NCBI RefSeq assembly: GCF_946221105.1 | Contig: NZ_CAMICL010000006.1 | Span: forward strand, 13,163 to 77,162 | Direction of reading: 5' to 3' | From: an uncultured Corynebacterium sp. | Lineage (GTDB): Bacteria; Actinomycetota; Actinomycetes; Mycobacteriales; Mycobacteriaceae | DNA: 64,000 nt | Shown: in pieces, positions 51,978 through 59,930 of the stretch | How the letters are laid out: the number at the start of each line of letters is the position of its first letter | Position numbering within the stretch: position 1 is the first letter of the stretch | Made by a program: the position numbers and the translations under genes | The notes under the pieces: model-generated | Told to the model about the DNA's origin: nothing | The model's input: only the letters and a program-made list of their open reading frames with translations | Database searches by the model: none

Positions 51978-52430
51978 ATGAGATACCTCAACCGCACCAC
52001 AGCAGCCGTCGTTCTTTCCGCCTCCCTTCTCGCTCCAGCAGCCGCGGCCGATGAGACCAGCTGGACCGGCGGGCACCCGCTTCCCCCGGGAACGCAGGTC
52101 CCGTTCGAGCCCGGCTACGCCACCCAGTGGCGCAGCTACGACGTGGTGAAGTGGGGCGACCCCAACTTCCGCAACCAGGACGTGCGAGGCGTTCGCGTGA
52201 TCGGGCAATTCAACCAGGATTCGATCCTGTGCCTGGAAAACGCGAAGGCCGGGATGTGGGGCTGCTACGTCGACGGCAAGGAGGCGACCGAGCTGAGCTA
52301 CATGCCCTACGGCAAGGTCGTCACCACCGATCCGATGGTCAACTTCTTCGCGCCGGTGATCCGCTTTTTCTTAGGGTTCCAGGCGCGGCTGGGCTTGTCT
52401 AACCTGTTGGCAGGGTCCTCCCAGATCTAG
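51978..52430 (+). CDS. Secreted protein, tandem paralogue A
   Basis: A 150-residue exported protein: signal peptide (AAVVLSASLLAPAAAA) then a compact domain. It shares with the next gene the pattern WTGG.PLPPGT.VP..PGYA..W..YDV...GDPNFRN..V.GVRV.G.F..DS..C, then CY.DGK.AT.L; the spaced Cys (about residues 80 and 90) may form a disulfide. The C-terminal 25 residues are more hydrophobic (FFAPVIRFFLGFQ). Not recognised by name. ATG 51978 is chosen because it starts the signal peptide; the longer frame from 51897 lies in the terminator. Confidence 0.75.
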   Translation: MRYLNRTTAAVVLSASLLAPAAAADETSWTGGHPLPPGTQVPFEPGYATQWRSYDVVKWGDPNFRNQDVRGVRVIGQFNQDSILCLENAKAGMWGCYVDGKEATELSYMPYGKVVTTDPMVNFFAPVIRFFLGFQARLGLSNLLAGSSQI

Positions 52431-52433
52431 GCG

Positions 52434-52449
52434 GAAACCGTACGGTTTC
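52434..52449. promoter_or_regulatory. 16-bp perfect palindrome
   Basis: GAAACCGTACGGTTTC is a perfect palindrome with no loop, 58 bp upstream of the second secreted paralogue. It is too short for a good terminator and could be an operator; inference only. Confidence 0.35.
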
Positions 52450-52507
52450 ATAACAACCACGCAACAAGGGCTAGGCAGCTCTGTGACGGGTGTGCACAAT
52501 GTGGCCC

Positions 52508-52957
52508 ATGAAGACCGCAACGAAAACCGCCGCGGCTTTGCTTGCCGCCGCGGTAACCCTCGCACCAACCGCACACGCACAGGATGACGTCGACTGGACC
52601 GGCGGCCGTCCGCTGCCGCCCGGTACCGAGGTGCCGTACGACCCCGGCTACGCATCCGCGTGGAAGCTCTACGACGTGATCCGCTTCGGCGACCCGAACT
52701 TCCGCAACATCAAGGTGCAGGGCGTGCGCGTGCTGGGCGACTTCGAGGGCGACTCTGTCATGTGCCACATGAACGCCAAGGGCGGACGCAACGAGTGCTA
52801 CCTCGACGGCAAGAAGGCAACCAAGCTCGGCTGGGGCCGCGGCGGAGAGGTGATCACCTTCGACCCGAAGGTTGAGCAGTTCGCCCCACTGATCCAGGGC
52901 TACAACAACTTGGAACTGCAGCTTTCCAGCGGCTCCGGGGTTAACCTTTCCAGCTAG
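52508..52957 (+). CDS. Secreted protein, tandem paralogue B
   Basis: A 149-residue exported protein with signal peptide (TKTAAALLAAAVTLAPTAHA, cleavage after AHA) and the same domain as its upstream neighbour (DWTGGRPLPPGTEVPYDPGY, GDPNFRN, CYLDGKKATKL). CACAAT (52495-52500) ends 7 nt before ATG 52508, a leaderless pattern; each paralogue therefore seems to have its own promoter. Function unknown; probably released to or associated with the cell envelope. Confidence 0.75.
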   Translation: MKTATKTAAALLAAAVTLAPTAHAQDDVDWTGGRPLPPGTEVPYDPGYASAWKLYDVIRFGDPNFRNIKVQGVRVLGDFEGDSVMCHMNAKGGRNECYLDGKKATKLGWGRGGEVITFDPKVEQFAPLIQGYNNLELQLSSGSGVNLSS

Positions 52958-52967
52958 GCTTGGGCGC

Positions 52968-53594
52968 ATGTCTTTTGCGCAGAAAGAACGTGAACGCCTT
53001 GCCCAGTTGTTCCTTCGGGTCGGCCCTGACGCGCCGACGCTGAACGAGGGCTGGACCACTCAGGACCTCGCAGTACACCTGCTTATCCGCGAGTCCAAGC
53101 CGGCGGCCGCCCCCGGCATCTTCGTGGATGCGCTCTCCGGTGTCACGGAGAAAGAGACGGCGAAGCAAAAGGCCCGCCCGTACGAGGACGTCGTGCGCGA
53201 GTGGGCTGCTGGCCCGCCGGTGTGGCTCAAGCCGCTCAACTCCGCCATGAACACGTCCGAGCACTTCATCCACCACGAGGACGTGCGCCGGGGTGGGGGA
53301 GTGGTGGAGCCGCGCGAATTCTCCCAGGTCATCAACGAAGAGCTGTTCGCGCTGGCAAAGCGCTTCGGCAAACTGACGCTGCGCAATGCGCCGGTGCCGG
53401 TGATCCTGACTCCGCCGACCATGCCGCCTGCGACCATCGGCGATAAGGCTGGGGTGGCCGCGCGAGGAGACAACGTGCTGCGTGTTGCTGGCGATCCCGG
53501 CGAGTTGCTGCTGTGGGTTTCCGGCCGCGACGCGGCGAAGGTGGAACTGACTGGTTCCGTCGAGGCGTTCGAGGGCTTCGAGATCAAGATGTGA
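52968..53594 (+). CDS. TIGR03085 family protein (mycothiol-dependent isomerase-like fold)
   Basis: A 208-residue member of the actinobacterial TIGR03085 family: QKERERLAQLFLRVGPDAPTL then NEGWTTQDLAVHLLIRES, the maleylpyruvate-isomerase/DinB-like N-terminus with the metal-binding His in AVHL, and HFIHHEDVRR carrying further His. Members are thought to bind a divalent metal and some relatives use mycothiol; substrate unknown. TAGGCT (52955-52960) ends 7 nt before ATG 52968, so leaderless. Confidence 0.85.
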   Translation: MSFAQKERERLAQLFLRVGPDAPTLNEGWTTQDLAVHLLIRESKPAAAPGIFVDALSGVTEKETAKQKARPYEDVVREWAAGPPVWLKPLNSAMNTSEHFIHHEDVRRGGGVVEPREFSQVINEELFALAKRFGKLTLRNAPVPVILTPPTMPPATIGDKAGVAARGDNVLRVAGDPGELLLWVSGRDAAKVELTGSVEAFEGFEIKM

Positions 53595-53661
53595 CCCTTG
53601 ACTGCGCGTCGCGGGTGTGGCGTGAGGTGTAAATGTGACTTAAGGCGTTAGAGTTACACGC

Positions 53662-56600
53662 ATGTCTGTCAAAAACACCGCGCCGCGCTCGTCGCGGTCT
53701 TCAACGCGCCGTCCTACAGGCGGCACCCGCTATGGCGGTCCGGTGTCCATGACGCACCCGCCGACATCGTCGAACGTGGCCGCCGAAACCGCGGATGAAC
53801 GTGTGGGTTCCGCGTACAAGGTCGTTGGCCATTCGCTGGGCGCCGCCGCCCGGGGCGTCGGGTCGTTCTTTCGCCGCGACAAGCAGGAGTCCGAGTACGA
53901 CGACGCCGCCGCACGCAGGCCCCGGCGCAGCCACGACGACTGGGACGACGAATGGGAGGACGATCTGGAGATGCCAGAGGAGCACACTGAAAGCTCCGCG
54001 AAAGGCGAACTTCGAAGCCGCGAACCGCAGCCGAAAGGCCGCTTCGGCGGCCACAGCACGTTTGAAACCCACGCCGACGCGTGGGGTTTAGTGCTCATTG
54101 GCCTGGCCGCCGTCATCGGCGGCTCGGTCTGGTTCGACGTGGCGGGCCCCGTGGGTGAGGTCATCTCCACCGGCACGCACTGGCTCATCGGCGCAGGTGC
54201 GCTGATCCTGCCGGTGATCCTGGTCGGCATCGCCATTGCGCTGATGCTGAATGTGCGCACCTCCGACGCCGTGCGCGCGCGAGTGACGCTGGGCTTTTCC
54301 ATCATTGCGGTCGGCATGCTCGGCCTGATCCACGTCTTTGCCGGCAACCCGGCGGCGTGGGAGGAGCGCAAGCTCGCCGGCGGCGCGTTCGGCGCCTTCA
54401 CCGGCGGCGTGCTCGCAGCAGGGTTCTCTTCGTTCGTGGCAATCCCGCTGCTTGGCCTGGTGATTCTCTACGGCGCGCTGAAAGCCACCGGCATCACCGT
54501 GCGTGAGGCCTACGACTACATCAAGGACCTGGTCAGCCGCATGCTGTCCAACACGGACACGCCCGACGACGAGGACCTGGACCCGTACAGCCACGTCGCG
54601 GACGACCTGGACGACATCGCGGAGGGTCGTGAGCGCCGCACCACTCGCGAAGCTTCTCGACGTTCACGCGGCCGCACAGCCGACACCGAACGCCCGGCCC
54701 GCTCGGCGCGCCCGACGCGGCGACCGTCGCTGCGCCGCCCGACGCCGATGGAAAGCTACCCGGCCGACGGCGACGACGAGCTGGACCTGTTCGACTTCGC
54801 CGACGAGGTTGAAGATAACTTTGAACAGCCCGCAGCCGAGCCTGCCGATTCCGCCGAGACCGCTGTGGTCCAGCGCCCGGCGGCCGCGCCAGCACCGGCA
54901 CCTGCACCGTCGCAGGCGCCCAAGCCCGCGGCACCCAAACCTGCAGCGCCGAAGCCGGTCCAGCGCGACAACGAGACAAAGGTGCTTCAGCGGGAAGCGC
55001 CGGAGACGGAACGTCGAGAAGCAACTGCCCCCGACGCCGTAGCAAGCTCGCGCGAGCAGATGGCGAAGGCGATCGCGGCGCGCAGCGGCATCGACGCCTC
55101 CAAGATCCCTGCGACCACCCCGAAATCGGAGACCGAACAGGCCGCCCCGAAGCAGGTGCGCAAGATCCCGCAGGGCGACTACCACCTGCCGTCCACGGAC
55201 CTGCTGCTCGCGGGCAACGCGCCGAAGACTCGCACCGAGGCCAACGACCGCATGATCGAGGCGATCACCGACGTCTTCGAAGAATTCAAGGTCAACGCCC
55301 AGGTCACCGGCTTCTCCCGCGGCCCGACAGTGACCCGCTACGAGGTGGAGCTTGGGCCTGGTGTGAAGGTCTCCAAGATCACCAACCTGCAGTCCAACCT
55401 CGCTTATGCCGTGGCCACCGACAACGTCCGCCTGCTCACCCCGATCCCAGGCAAATCCGCCGTGGGTATCGAGGTGCCCAACGCCGACCGCGAAATGGTG
55501 CGGCTGCGCGACGTGCTGGACTCGCCGAAGGTCTCCGCGCAGGACGACCCGATGCTCATCGGCCTGGGCAAAGACATCGAGGGCGACTTCATCGCCTCCT
55601 CGATTCAGAAGATGCCGCACCTTTTGGTCGCCGGTTCCACAGGTTCCGGTAAGTCCGCGTTTGTGAACTCGATGCTGATCTCGCTGCTCACGCGCGCGAC
55701 GCCGGAGGAGGTCCGCCTGATCCTGGTGGACCCGAAGATGGTGGAGCTGACCCCGTACGAGGGCATCCCGCACCTGATCACGCCGATCATCACCCAGCCG
55801 AAGAAGGCGTCCGCCGCCCTGCAGTGGCTGGTGGAGGAGATGGAGCAGCGCTACATGGACATGAAGTCCGCGCGCGTGCGCCACATCAAGGACTTCAACC
55901 GCAAGGTCCGTTCCGGCGAGTTGACCGCGCCCCCGGGCTCCGAGCGCGAGATGCGCCCGTACCCGTTCATCGTGTGTGTGGTTGACGAGCTGGCCGACCT
56001 GATGATGACCGCGCCGAAGGAGATCGAGGAATCCATCGTGCGCATCACCCAGAAGGCGCGTGCGGCGGGCATCCACCTGGTGTTGGCGACGCAGCGTCCG
56101 TCGGTAGACGTGGTCACCGGCCTGATCAAGACCAACGTGCCGTCGCGCCTCGCCTTTGCGACGTCCTCGCTGACCGACTCCCGCGTGATTTTGGACCAGG
56201 GCGGCGCGGAGAAGCTCATCGGCATGGGCGACGGCCTGTTCATCCCGCAAGGTGCCGGAAAGCCGCAGCGCCTCCAGGGCGCTTTCGTCTCCGACGAAGA
56301 GATCCAGGCCGTTGTCGAGGCTGCGAAGGCGCAGCAGGACGAGCCTGACTACGTCGAGGGCGTCACCGAGGACAAGCAGGCCGAAGCCAAGGTCATCGAT
56401 GACGACATCGGCAAGGACATGGACGACCTGCTCGAGGCCGTCGAGCTCGTGGTCACCTCCCAGCTCGGCTCCACTTCGATGCTGCAGCGCAAGCTGCGCA
56501 TCGGCTTCGCCAAGGCCGGCCGACTGATGGACCTCATGGAATCCCGCGGCGTGGTCGGACCGTCCGAAGGCTCCAAGGCCCGCGACGTGCTGGTCAAGCC

Positions 56601-56808
56601 CGAGGAACTGGAGACCATCATCTGGATGATCAAGGGCGCGGACCCGGCCGAGGCCCCGAAAGACGTGCAGCTTGACGACGGGGCCGGCGACGCCGACGGT
56701 TCAGATTCCGGCGCGGATGGCTCCGATGCCGGTGGCTCTGGCGCGGATGGCGACTCCGACACCCGCACCGTCACCGCGACGTACAACCCGACCGGCGGCG
56801 CGTTCTAG
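53662..56808 (+). CDS. ftsK: DNA translocase FtsK
   Basis: Septal DNA pump that clears and resolves chromosome termini at division. 1048 residues: a polar N-terminal cytoplasmic stretch (1-135) with Asp/Glu-rich patch, four membrane helices (about 140-270), a linker of about 220 residues rich in Ala/Pro/Lys, the motor domain with Walker A GSTGSGKS (about 658-665), Walker B IVCVVDELADLMM, and a C-terminal winged-helix gamma domain (AVELVVTSQLGSTSMLQRKLRIGFAKAGRLMDL in parts) that reads KOPS. TAGAGT (53649-53654) ends 7 nt before ATG 53662. An acidic Gly/Asp/Ser tail of about 40 residues ends the protein. Confidence 0.95.
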   Translation: MSVKNTAPRSSRSSTRRPTGGTRYGGPVSMTHPPTSSNVAAETADERVGSAYKVVGHSLGAAARGVGSFFRRDKQESEYDDAAARRPRRSHDDWDDEWEDDLEMPEEHTESSAKGELRSREPQPKGRFGGHSTFETHADAWGLVLIGLAAVIGGSVWFDVAGPVGEVISTGTHWLIGAGALILPVILVGIAIALMLNVRTSDAVRARVTLGFSIIAVGMLGLIHVFAGNPAAWEERKLAGGAFGAFTGGVLAAGFSSFVAIPLLGLVILYGALKATGITVREAYDYIKDLVSRMLSNTDTPDDEDLDPYSHVADDLDDIAEGRERRTTREASRRSRGRTADTERPARSARPTRRPSLRRPTPMESYPADGDDELDLFDFADEVEDNFEQPAAEPADSAETAVVQRPAAAPAPAPAPSQAPKPAAPKPAAPKPVQRDNETKVLQREAPETERREATAPDAVASSREQMAKAIAARSGIDASKIPATTPKSETEQAAPKQVRKIPQGDYHLPSTDLLLAGNAPKTRTEANDRMIEAITDVFEEFKVNAQVTGFSRGPTVTRYEVELGPGVKVSKITNLQSNLAYAVATDNVRLLTPIPGKSAVGIEVPNADREMVRLRDVLDSPKVSAQDDPMLIGLGKDIEGDFIASSIQKMPHLLVAGSTGSGKSAFVNSMLISLLTRATPEEVRLILVDPKMVELTPYEGIPHLITPIITQPKKASAALQWLVEEMEQRYMDMKSARVRHIKDFNRKVRSGELTAPPGSEREMRPYPFIVCVVDELADLMMTAPKEIEESIVRITQKARAAGIHLVLATQRPSVDVVTGLIKTNVPSRLAFATSSLTDSRVILDQGGAEKLIGMGDGLFIPQGAGKPQRLQGAFVSDEEIQAVVEAAKAQQDEPDYVEGVTEDKQAEAKVIDDDIGKDMDDLLEAVELVVTSQLGSTSMLQRKLRIGFAKAGRLMDLMESRGVVGPSEGSKARDVLVKPEELETIIWMIKGADPAEAPKDVQLDDGAGDADGSDSGADGSDAGGSGADGDSDTRTVTATYNPTGGAF

Positions 56809-56830
56809 GCTGCGGACGCATAACCGCCCT

Positions 56831-57045
56831 AGATGCTTACCCCAGGATGCTTACCGGGTCCAGATGCTTACCCGAGGATGCTTACCGGGGCTAGATGCTT
56901 ACCCGAGGATGCTTACCGGGGCTAGATGCTTACCCGAGGATGCTTACCCATCGAGTGGTGGCCCCGCCGAGCCCCGGTATCTCTCGAGAAGTAAGCGTTT
57001 AGAAGTAAGCATCCTCAGGTAGTAAGCATCCTGGGGTAAGCATTT
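56831..57045. repeat. Array of GATGCTTAC elements, eight direct and four inverted
   Basis: GATGCTTAC at 56832, 56846, 56863, 56877, 56894, 56908, 56925 and 56939; the inverted form GTAAGCATC (or one/two-base variants) at 56991, 57005, 57022 and 57036. Spacings alternate 14 and 17 bp on both sides, a 31-bp period. The dyad centre falls near 56970, so the whole array can fold or bind a protein on both strands. Confidence 0.9.
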
Positions 57046-57060
57046 ACGCGGAAGGTGGGG

Positions 57061-57120
57061 CGGTCCGGAGCGGTACAGGGCGGTCCGGAGCGGTACAGGG
57101 CGGTCCGGAGCGGTACAGGG
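57061..57120 (+). repeat. Three tandem 20-bp repeats
   Basis: Exact 20-bp unit three times, each made of two related decamers (CGGTCCGGAG and CGGTACAGGG). It lies just upstream of the probable terC promoter (TAGTGT about 57176-57181). Confidence 0.9.
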
Positions 57121-57184
57121 CGGTGCGCGGCGGCGGGGGCGGCACACCGCGCCCCGTGGTGTCGGTCGCGTGGTGTAGTGTGTA

Positions 57185-57325
57185 ACGCGCTTGGAGGGGA
57201 GTACCCCGGAAGTGTCCAGGATCGTCAGCACGGTGCCGTCGAAAAGCGATGGCCCCGGTCCGGACCGCCCACCGTGGTGGGGGAGACCTCCGGTCTTTTT
57301 TGCAACGCTGACCGGAGGCTTATTT
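57185..57325 (+). ncRNA. yybP-ykoY-type manganese riboswitch in the terC leader
   Basis: The leader has the two most conserved blocks of the yybP-ykoY class: GGGGAGTA (57196-57203) and GAGACCTCC (57283-57291), in the right order before a TerC gene, a standard target of this Mn2+ sensor. P1 can form from GGAGG (57193-57197) and CCTCC (57287-57291). The same CCTCC is part of CCTCCGGTC (57287-57295), which pairs perfectly with GACCGGAGG (57310-57318), hiding the terC Shine-Dalgarno (GGAGG 57314-57318). T7 follows at 57296. Ligand-stabilised P1 would therefore free the ribosome site. Identification from motif and context; folding is by eye. Confidence 0.85.
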
Positions 57326-58501
57326 ATGCATGTGCCCTTGTACATTTGGCTGATCACCTCGGCTGTGATCCTGGGATTTTTCATCTTCGACTTCGTCTCG
57401 CACGTGCGCACTCCGCACGAGCCGACGATGAAGGAGTCGGGCGGCTGGGCCCTGTTCTACATGTCCATGGCGTGCCTGTTCGGCGGGCTGGTCTGGTGGC
57501 TGTGGGACTCCGAGCACGCCGTGCAGTTCTTCACCGGCTACATCACCGAATTGTCGCTGTCGGTGGATAACCTGTTCGTCTTTGCCCTGATCATGGGCTC
57601 GTTCAAGATCCCGCGCGCGTACCAGCAAAAGGTGCTGCTCATCGGCATCGTGATCGCGCTGATCTGCCGCCTCTTGTTCATTCTGCTCGGCGCGGTGATC
57701 ATCGAGGCGTGGTCGGACGTGTTCTACCTGTTCGCGGCGTTCCTTATCTACACCGCCATCAAGCTGGTTTACGACGAAGTGACTGACCAGGAGGACCCGG
57801 ACCCGAACGACATGTTCGTGGTGAAGACGCTGCGCAAGGTCATTCCGGTGACCAAGTCGTACCACTCGGACCGCCTGGTGTCCGTCACGGAGACCGGCAA
57901 GAAGGCAGTCACGCCGCTGTTCGTCGCCCTGCTGTCGATCGGGTTCATCGACGTCATGTTCGCCTTCGACTCCATCCCGGCGATCTACGGCATCACTCAG
58001 GAATCCTTCCTCGTGTTCACCGCCAACGCGTTCGCGCTGCTGGGCCTGCGCCAGCTCTACTTCTTGCTCAATGGCCTGCTTGACCGCCTGGTGTACCTGC
58101 CGTACGGCCTCGCCGTGGTGCTTGGCTTCATCGGCGTGAAGCTGCTGCTGCACGCGCTGCACGAGAACAACCTGTCGTTCATCAACGGCGGCGAGGGGCT
58201 CGACGTGCCGGAGGTCGGCACTGTTGCGTCGCTGCTGGTCATCGTCGGCGTGCTCGCGGTCACGGCGATTGCCTCAGTGATCAAGGACCGTGCGGACGTC
58301 AAGGCGGGCGTGCGCGACCCGGACGCTGGGCAGTACCACATCGACTACGACGACCACGGCAACCGCCGCAGGGTCGACCGCGAAGGCCACCACGTCGAGT
58401 GGATCGACGATCCGGCCACGTCCGGCAAGGGCGACCACACCGCGACCGGCTCGCGCGACACCGCCCACTTGGACGTCGCGCGCGGCGGCCGGAAGGCTTA
58501 G
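57326..58501 (+). CDS. terC: TerC family integral membrane protein (probable Mn2+ exporter)
   Basis: A 391-residue membrane protein with about nine helices and the TerC motifs ELSLSVDNLFVFALIM and VMFAFDSIPAIYGIT (conserved Asp/Asn pairs), followed by a polar C-terminal tail of about 70 residues rich in Asp/His/Arg. TerC relatives (MeeF/MeeY, Alx) efflux manganese, partly to metalate exported proteins; the Mn riboswitch upstream supports this. ATG 57326 is 7 nt after the GGAGG site; a GTG at 57191 would lie inside the riboswitch and is rejected. Its stop overlaps the YciI gene by 4 bp. Confidence 0.92.
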   Translation: MHVPLYIWLITSAVILGFFIFDFVSHVRTPHEPTMKESGGWALFYMSMACLFGGLVWWLWDSEHAVQFFTGYITELSLSVDNLFVFALIMGSFKIPRAYQQKVLLIGIVIALICRLLFILLGAVIIEAWSDVFYLFAAFLIYTAIKLVYDEVTDQEDPDPNDMFVVKTLRKVIPVTKSYHSDRLVSVTETGKKAVTPLFVALLSIGFIDVMFAFDSIPAIYGITQESFLVFTANAFALLGLRQLYFLLNGLLDRLVYLPYGLAVVLGFIGVKLLLHALHENNLSFINGGEGLDVPEVGTVASLLVIVGVLAVTAIASVIKDRADVKAGVRDPDAGQYHIDYDDHGNRRRVDREGHHVEWIDDPATSGKGDHTATGSRDTAHLDVARGGRKA

Positions 58502-58782
58502 GCGAAGATATTCAGCACCGGGTTCCACTCCCGGATTTCGCGGGCGGCCAGGGCCCCTGCGACGGTGTAGGGGTCGCCGTCCAGGATGGCCGCCGCGTCC
58601 GCCTCGGTGGCGGTGTCCGGCAGCTGCAGGATGATCAGGGCCTGCTCGGCGCCCGCGAGCGGCCCGGAGCCGACGATCCGGCCCAGCGACAGCTGCGAGG
58701 AGATGAATTCGCGGTGGGCGGGGCGTGTGTCGTCGACAAGCTTTTGCTCGCCGTAGGTGTACGTGGCTGCGAAATACTTCAT
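58498..58782 (-). CDS. YciI family protein
   Basis: 94-residue small protein of the YciI/DGPF dimeric alpha-beta barrel type: MKYFAATYTYGEQKLVDDTR, HREFISSQLSLGRIVGSGPL, DGDPYTVAGALAAREIREW (DPYxxAGL-like). Active-site His/Asp of YciI are present (H in RPAHREF, D in DGDP). Role unknown, often a small-molecule-binding enzyme. TAGACT (reverse, 58790-58795) ends 7 nt before ATG 58782; the longer frame to 59415 is rejected. Confidence 0.85.
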   Translation of the reverse strand: MKYFAATYTYGEQKLVDDTRPAHREFISSQLSLGRIVGSGPLAGAEQALIILQLPDTATEADAAAILDGDPYTVAGALAAREIREWNPVLNIFA

Positions 58783-58828
58783 GTAGGGCAGTCTAGGAGC
58801 GCACCGTCGCATGGGTATGGTGGAGGCT

Positions 58829-59371
58829 GTGATGCAACCCGACAAGCAGTCGAATTGGAACCTCCCGAACATTTTGACCTCGCTGAGGATCCTGTTCATT
58901 CCCGTTTTTGCCTGGCTGGTGCTGTCTGAGCGCTGGTGGTGGGCGTTCGGGTTGTTCGTTACGCTCATGATCACGGACAAGCTCGACGGCGACATCGCGC
59001 GCGCCCGCGGACTGGTCACGGACTTCGGCAAGATCGCCGACCCGATCGCGGACAAGGCGCTGATGATTACCGCGCTGGTCACCCTGAATATCGCCAGCAC
59101 GCTGCCGGTGTGGGTGACGGTGGTCATTGTGGTGCGTGAGCTGGGCATTACCCTGTGGCGCATGGTGATGCTGCGCCGCGGCAAGGTGGTGCCGGCGTCG
59201 AAGGGCGGCAAGCTCAAGACCGCGCTGCAAACCCTCGCCGTGGGGCTGTACCTGTGCCCGCTGCCTGCATGGATGGACACCCCGACATTCGTGGTGATGC
59301 TGCTTGCGGTCGCGGTCACTGTGGTCACGGGCGCGCAGTATTTGGTTGATGCAGGGAAGGCGAACAAGTGA
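58829..59371 (+). CDS. pgsA: CDP-diacylglycerol-glycerol-3-phosphate 3-phosphatidyltransferase
   Basis: Makes phosphatidylglycerophosphate, the precursor of PG and cardiolipin. About 180 residues with the CDP-alcohol phosphatidyltransferase motif (DG-x2-AR-x8-G-x3-D-x3-D) visible in DKLDGDIARARGLVTDFGKI plus ADPIADK, and about five membrane helices. Start is ambiguous: ATG 58811, GTG 58829 or ATG 58832. GTG 58829 is preferred since TATGGT (58816-58821) ends 7 nt before it, while GGAGG just upstream could serve ATG 58832. Its stop overlaps cinA (GTGA). Confidence 0.9.
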   Translation: MMQPDKQSNWNLPNILTSLRILFIPVFAWLVLSERWWWAFGLFVTLMITDKLDGDIARARGLVTDFGKIADPIADKALMITALVTLNIASTLPVWVTVVIVVRELGITLWRMVMLRRGKVVPASKGGKLKTALQTLAVGLYLCPLPAWMDTPTFVVMLLAVAVTVVTGAQYLVDAGKANK

Positions 59372-59907
59372 CCACTGCGCAATTGCTTATCGACGAGCTC
59401 CGCTCCCGCCACCAAACCATCGCTTTCTGCGAATCGCTCACTGCCGGTCTCGCCTCGGCGACGTTGGCTGATGTGCCCGGCGCCTCGGATGTGTTGGTCG
59501 GCGGGCTGGTCACGTACTCACCGGAGCTGAAGACGTCGCTTGCGGACGTGCCAGCGGATCTGATCGAGCGCGAGGGCGTGGTGTCTGCGGCCGTCGCGCG
59601 CGAGATGGCCCGCGGGGCGCGGCGGGTGTGCGGGTCCGACTGGGCGGTGGCGCTGACTGGTGTGGCGGGGCCCGACGCCCAGGACGGCGTGCCCGCCGGC
59701 ACCGTGTGGATTGGTTTGGCGGGGCCGAAGTGGACTGCCTCGTCACAGGCGGCTGAGCTGCTCGATCCGGCGGTAGGCCAGTATGCGCTCATGCCAGAAG
59801 CTGCGGTGCCCGTGCGTGTGCTGTCCGGGCAGCGCAACGAGGTCCGCCGCCTGGCGGTGGAAGCCGCGCTGGTCGGTGCGCTGACGGGCGTGCGGGAACA
59901 AAACTAA
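59368..59907 (+). CDS. cinA: CinA C-terminal family nicotinamide-nucleotide amidase
   Basis: 179 residues covering only the CinA C-terminal (PncC) domain, which deamidates NMN to NaMN in NAD recycling. Visible: TIAFCESLTAGLASATL (catalytic Ser region), GGLVTYSPELKTSL and ALTGVAGPDAQDGVPAGTVW. GTG 59368 overlaps the pgsA stop by 4 bp. The first codons lie in an AATTGCTTATCGACG copy of the dispersed repeat (59385-59395), where QLLIDE is encoded. The pgsA-cinA-clgR-pspA order is shared with C. glutamicum. Confidence 0.92.
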   Translation: MTTAQLLIDELRSRHQTIAFCESLTAGLASATLADVPGASDVLVGGLVTYSPELKTSLADVPADLIEREGVVSAAVAREMARGARRVCGSDWAVALTGVAGPDAQDGVPAGTVWIGLAGPKWTASSQAAELLDPAVGQYALMPEAAVPVRVLSGQRNEVRRLAVEAALVGALTGVREQN

Positions 59908-59930
59908 ACGGCGAGTCGTTGGAGGGATTG

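Noticed and set aside
49253..52000. 915-codon reverse-strand open frame opposite RNase J
   Set aside because: Antisense shadow of dapA and rnj; no recognisable protein.
56831..57120. CRISPR array
   Set aside because: Repeats are short, partly inverted and lack unique spacers of constant length; no cas genes are nearby.
57191..57325. GTG start at 57191 extending TerC by 45 residues
   Set aside because: It would translate the yybP-ykoY aptamer and the extension has no resemblance to TerC; ATG 57326 has a properly placed GGAGG.
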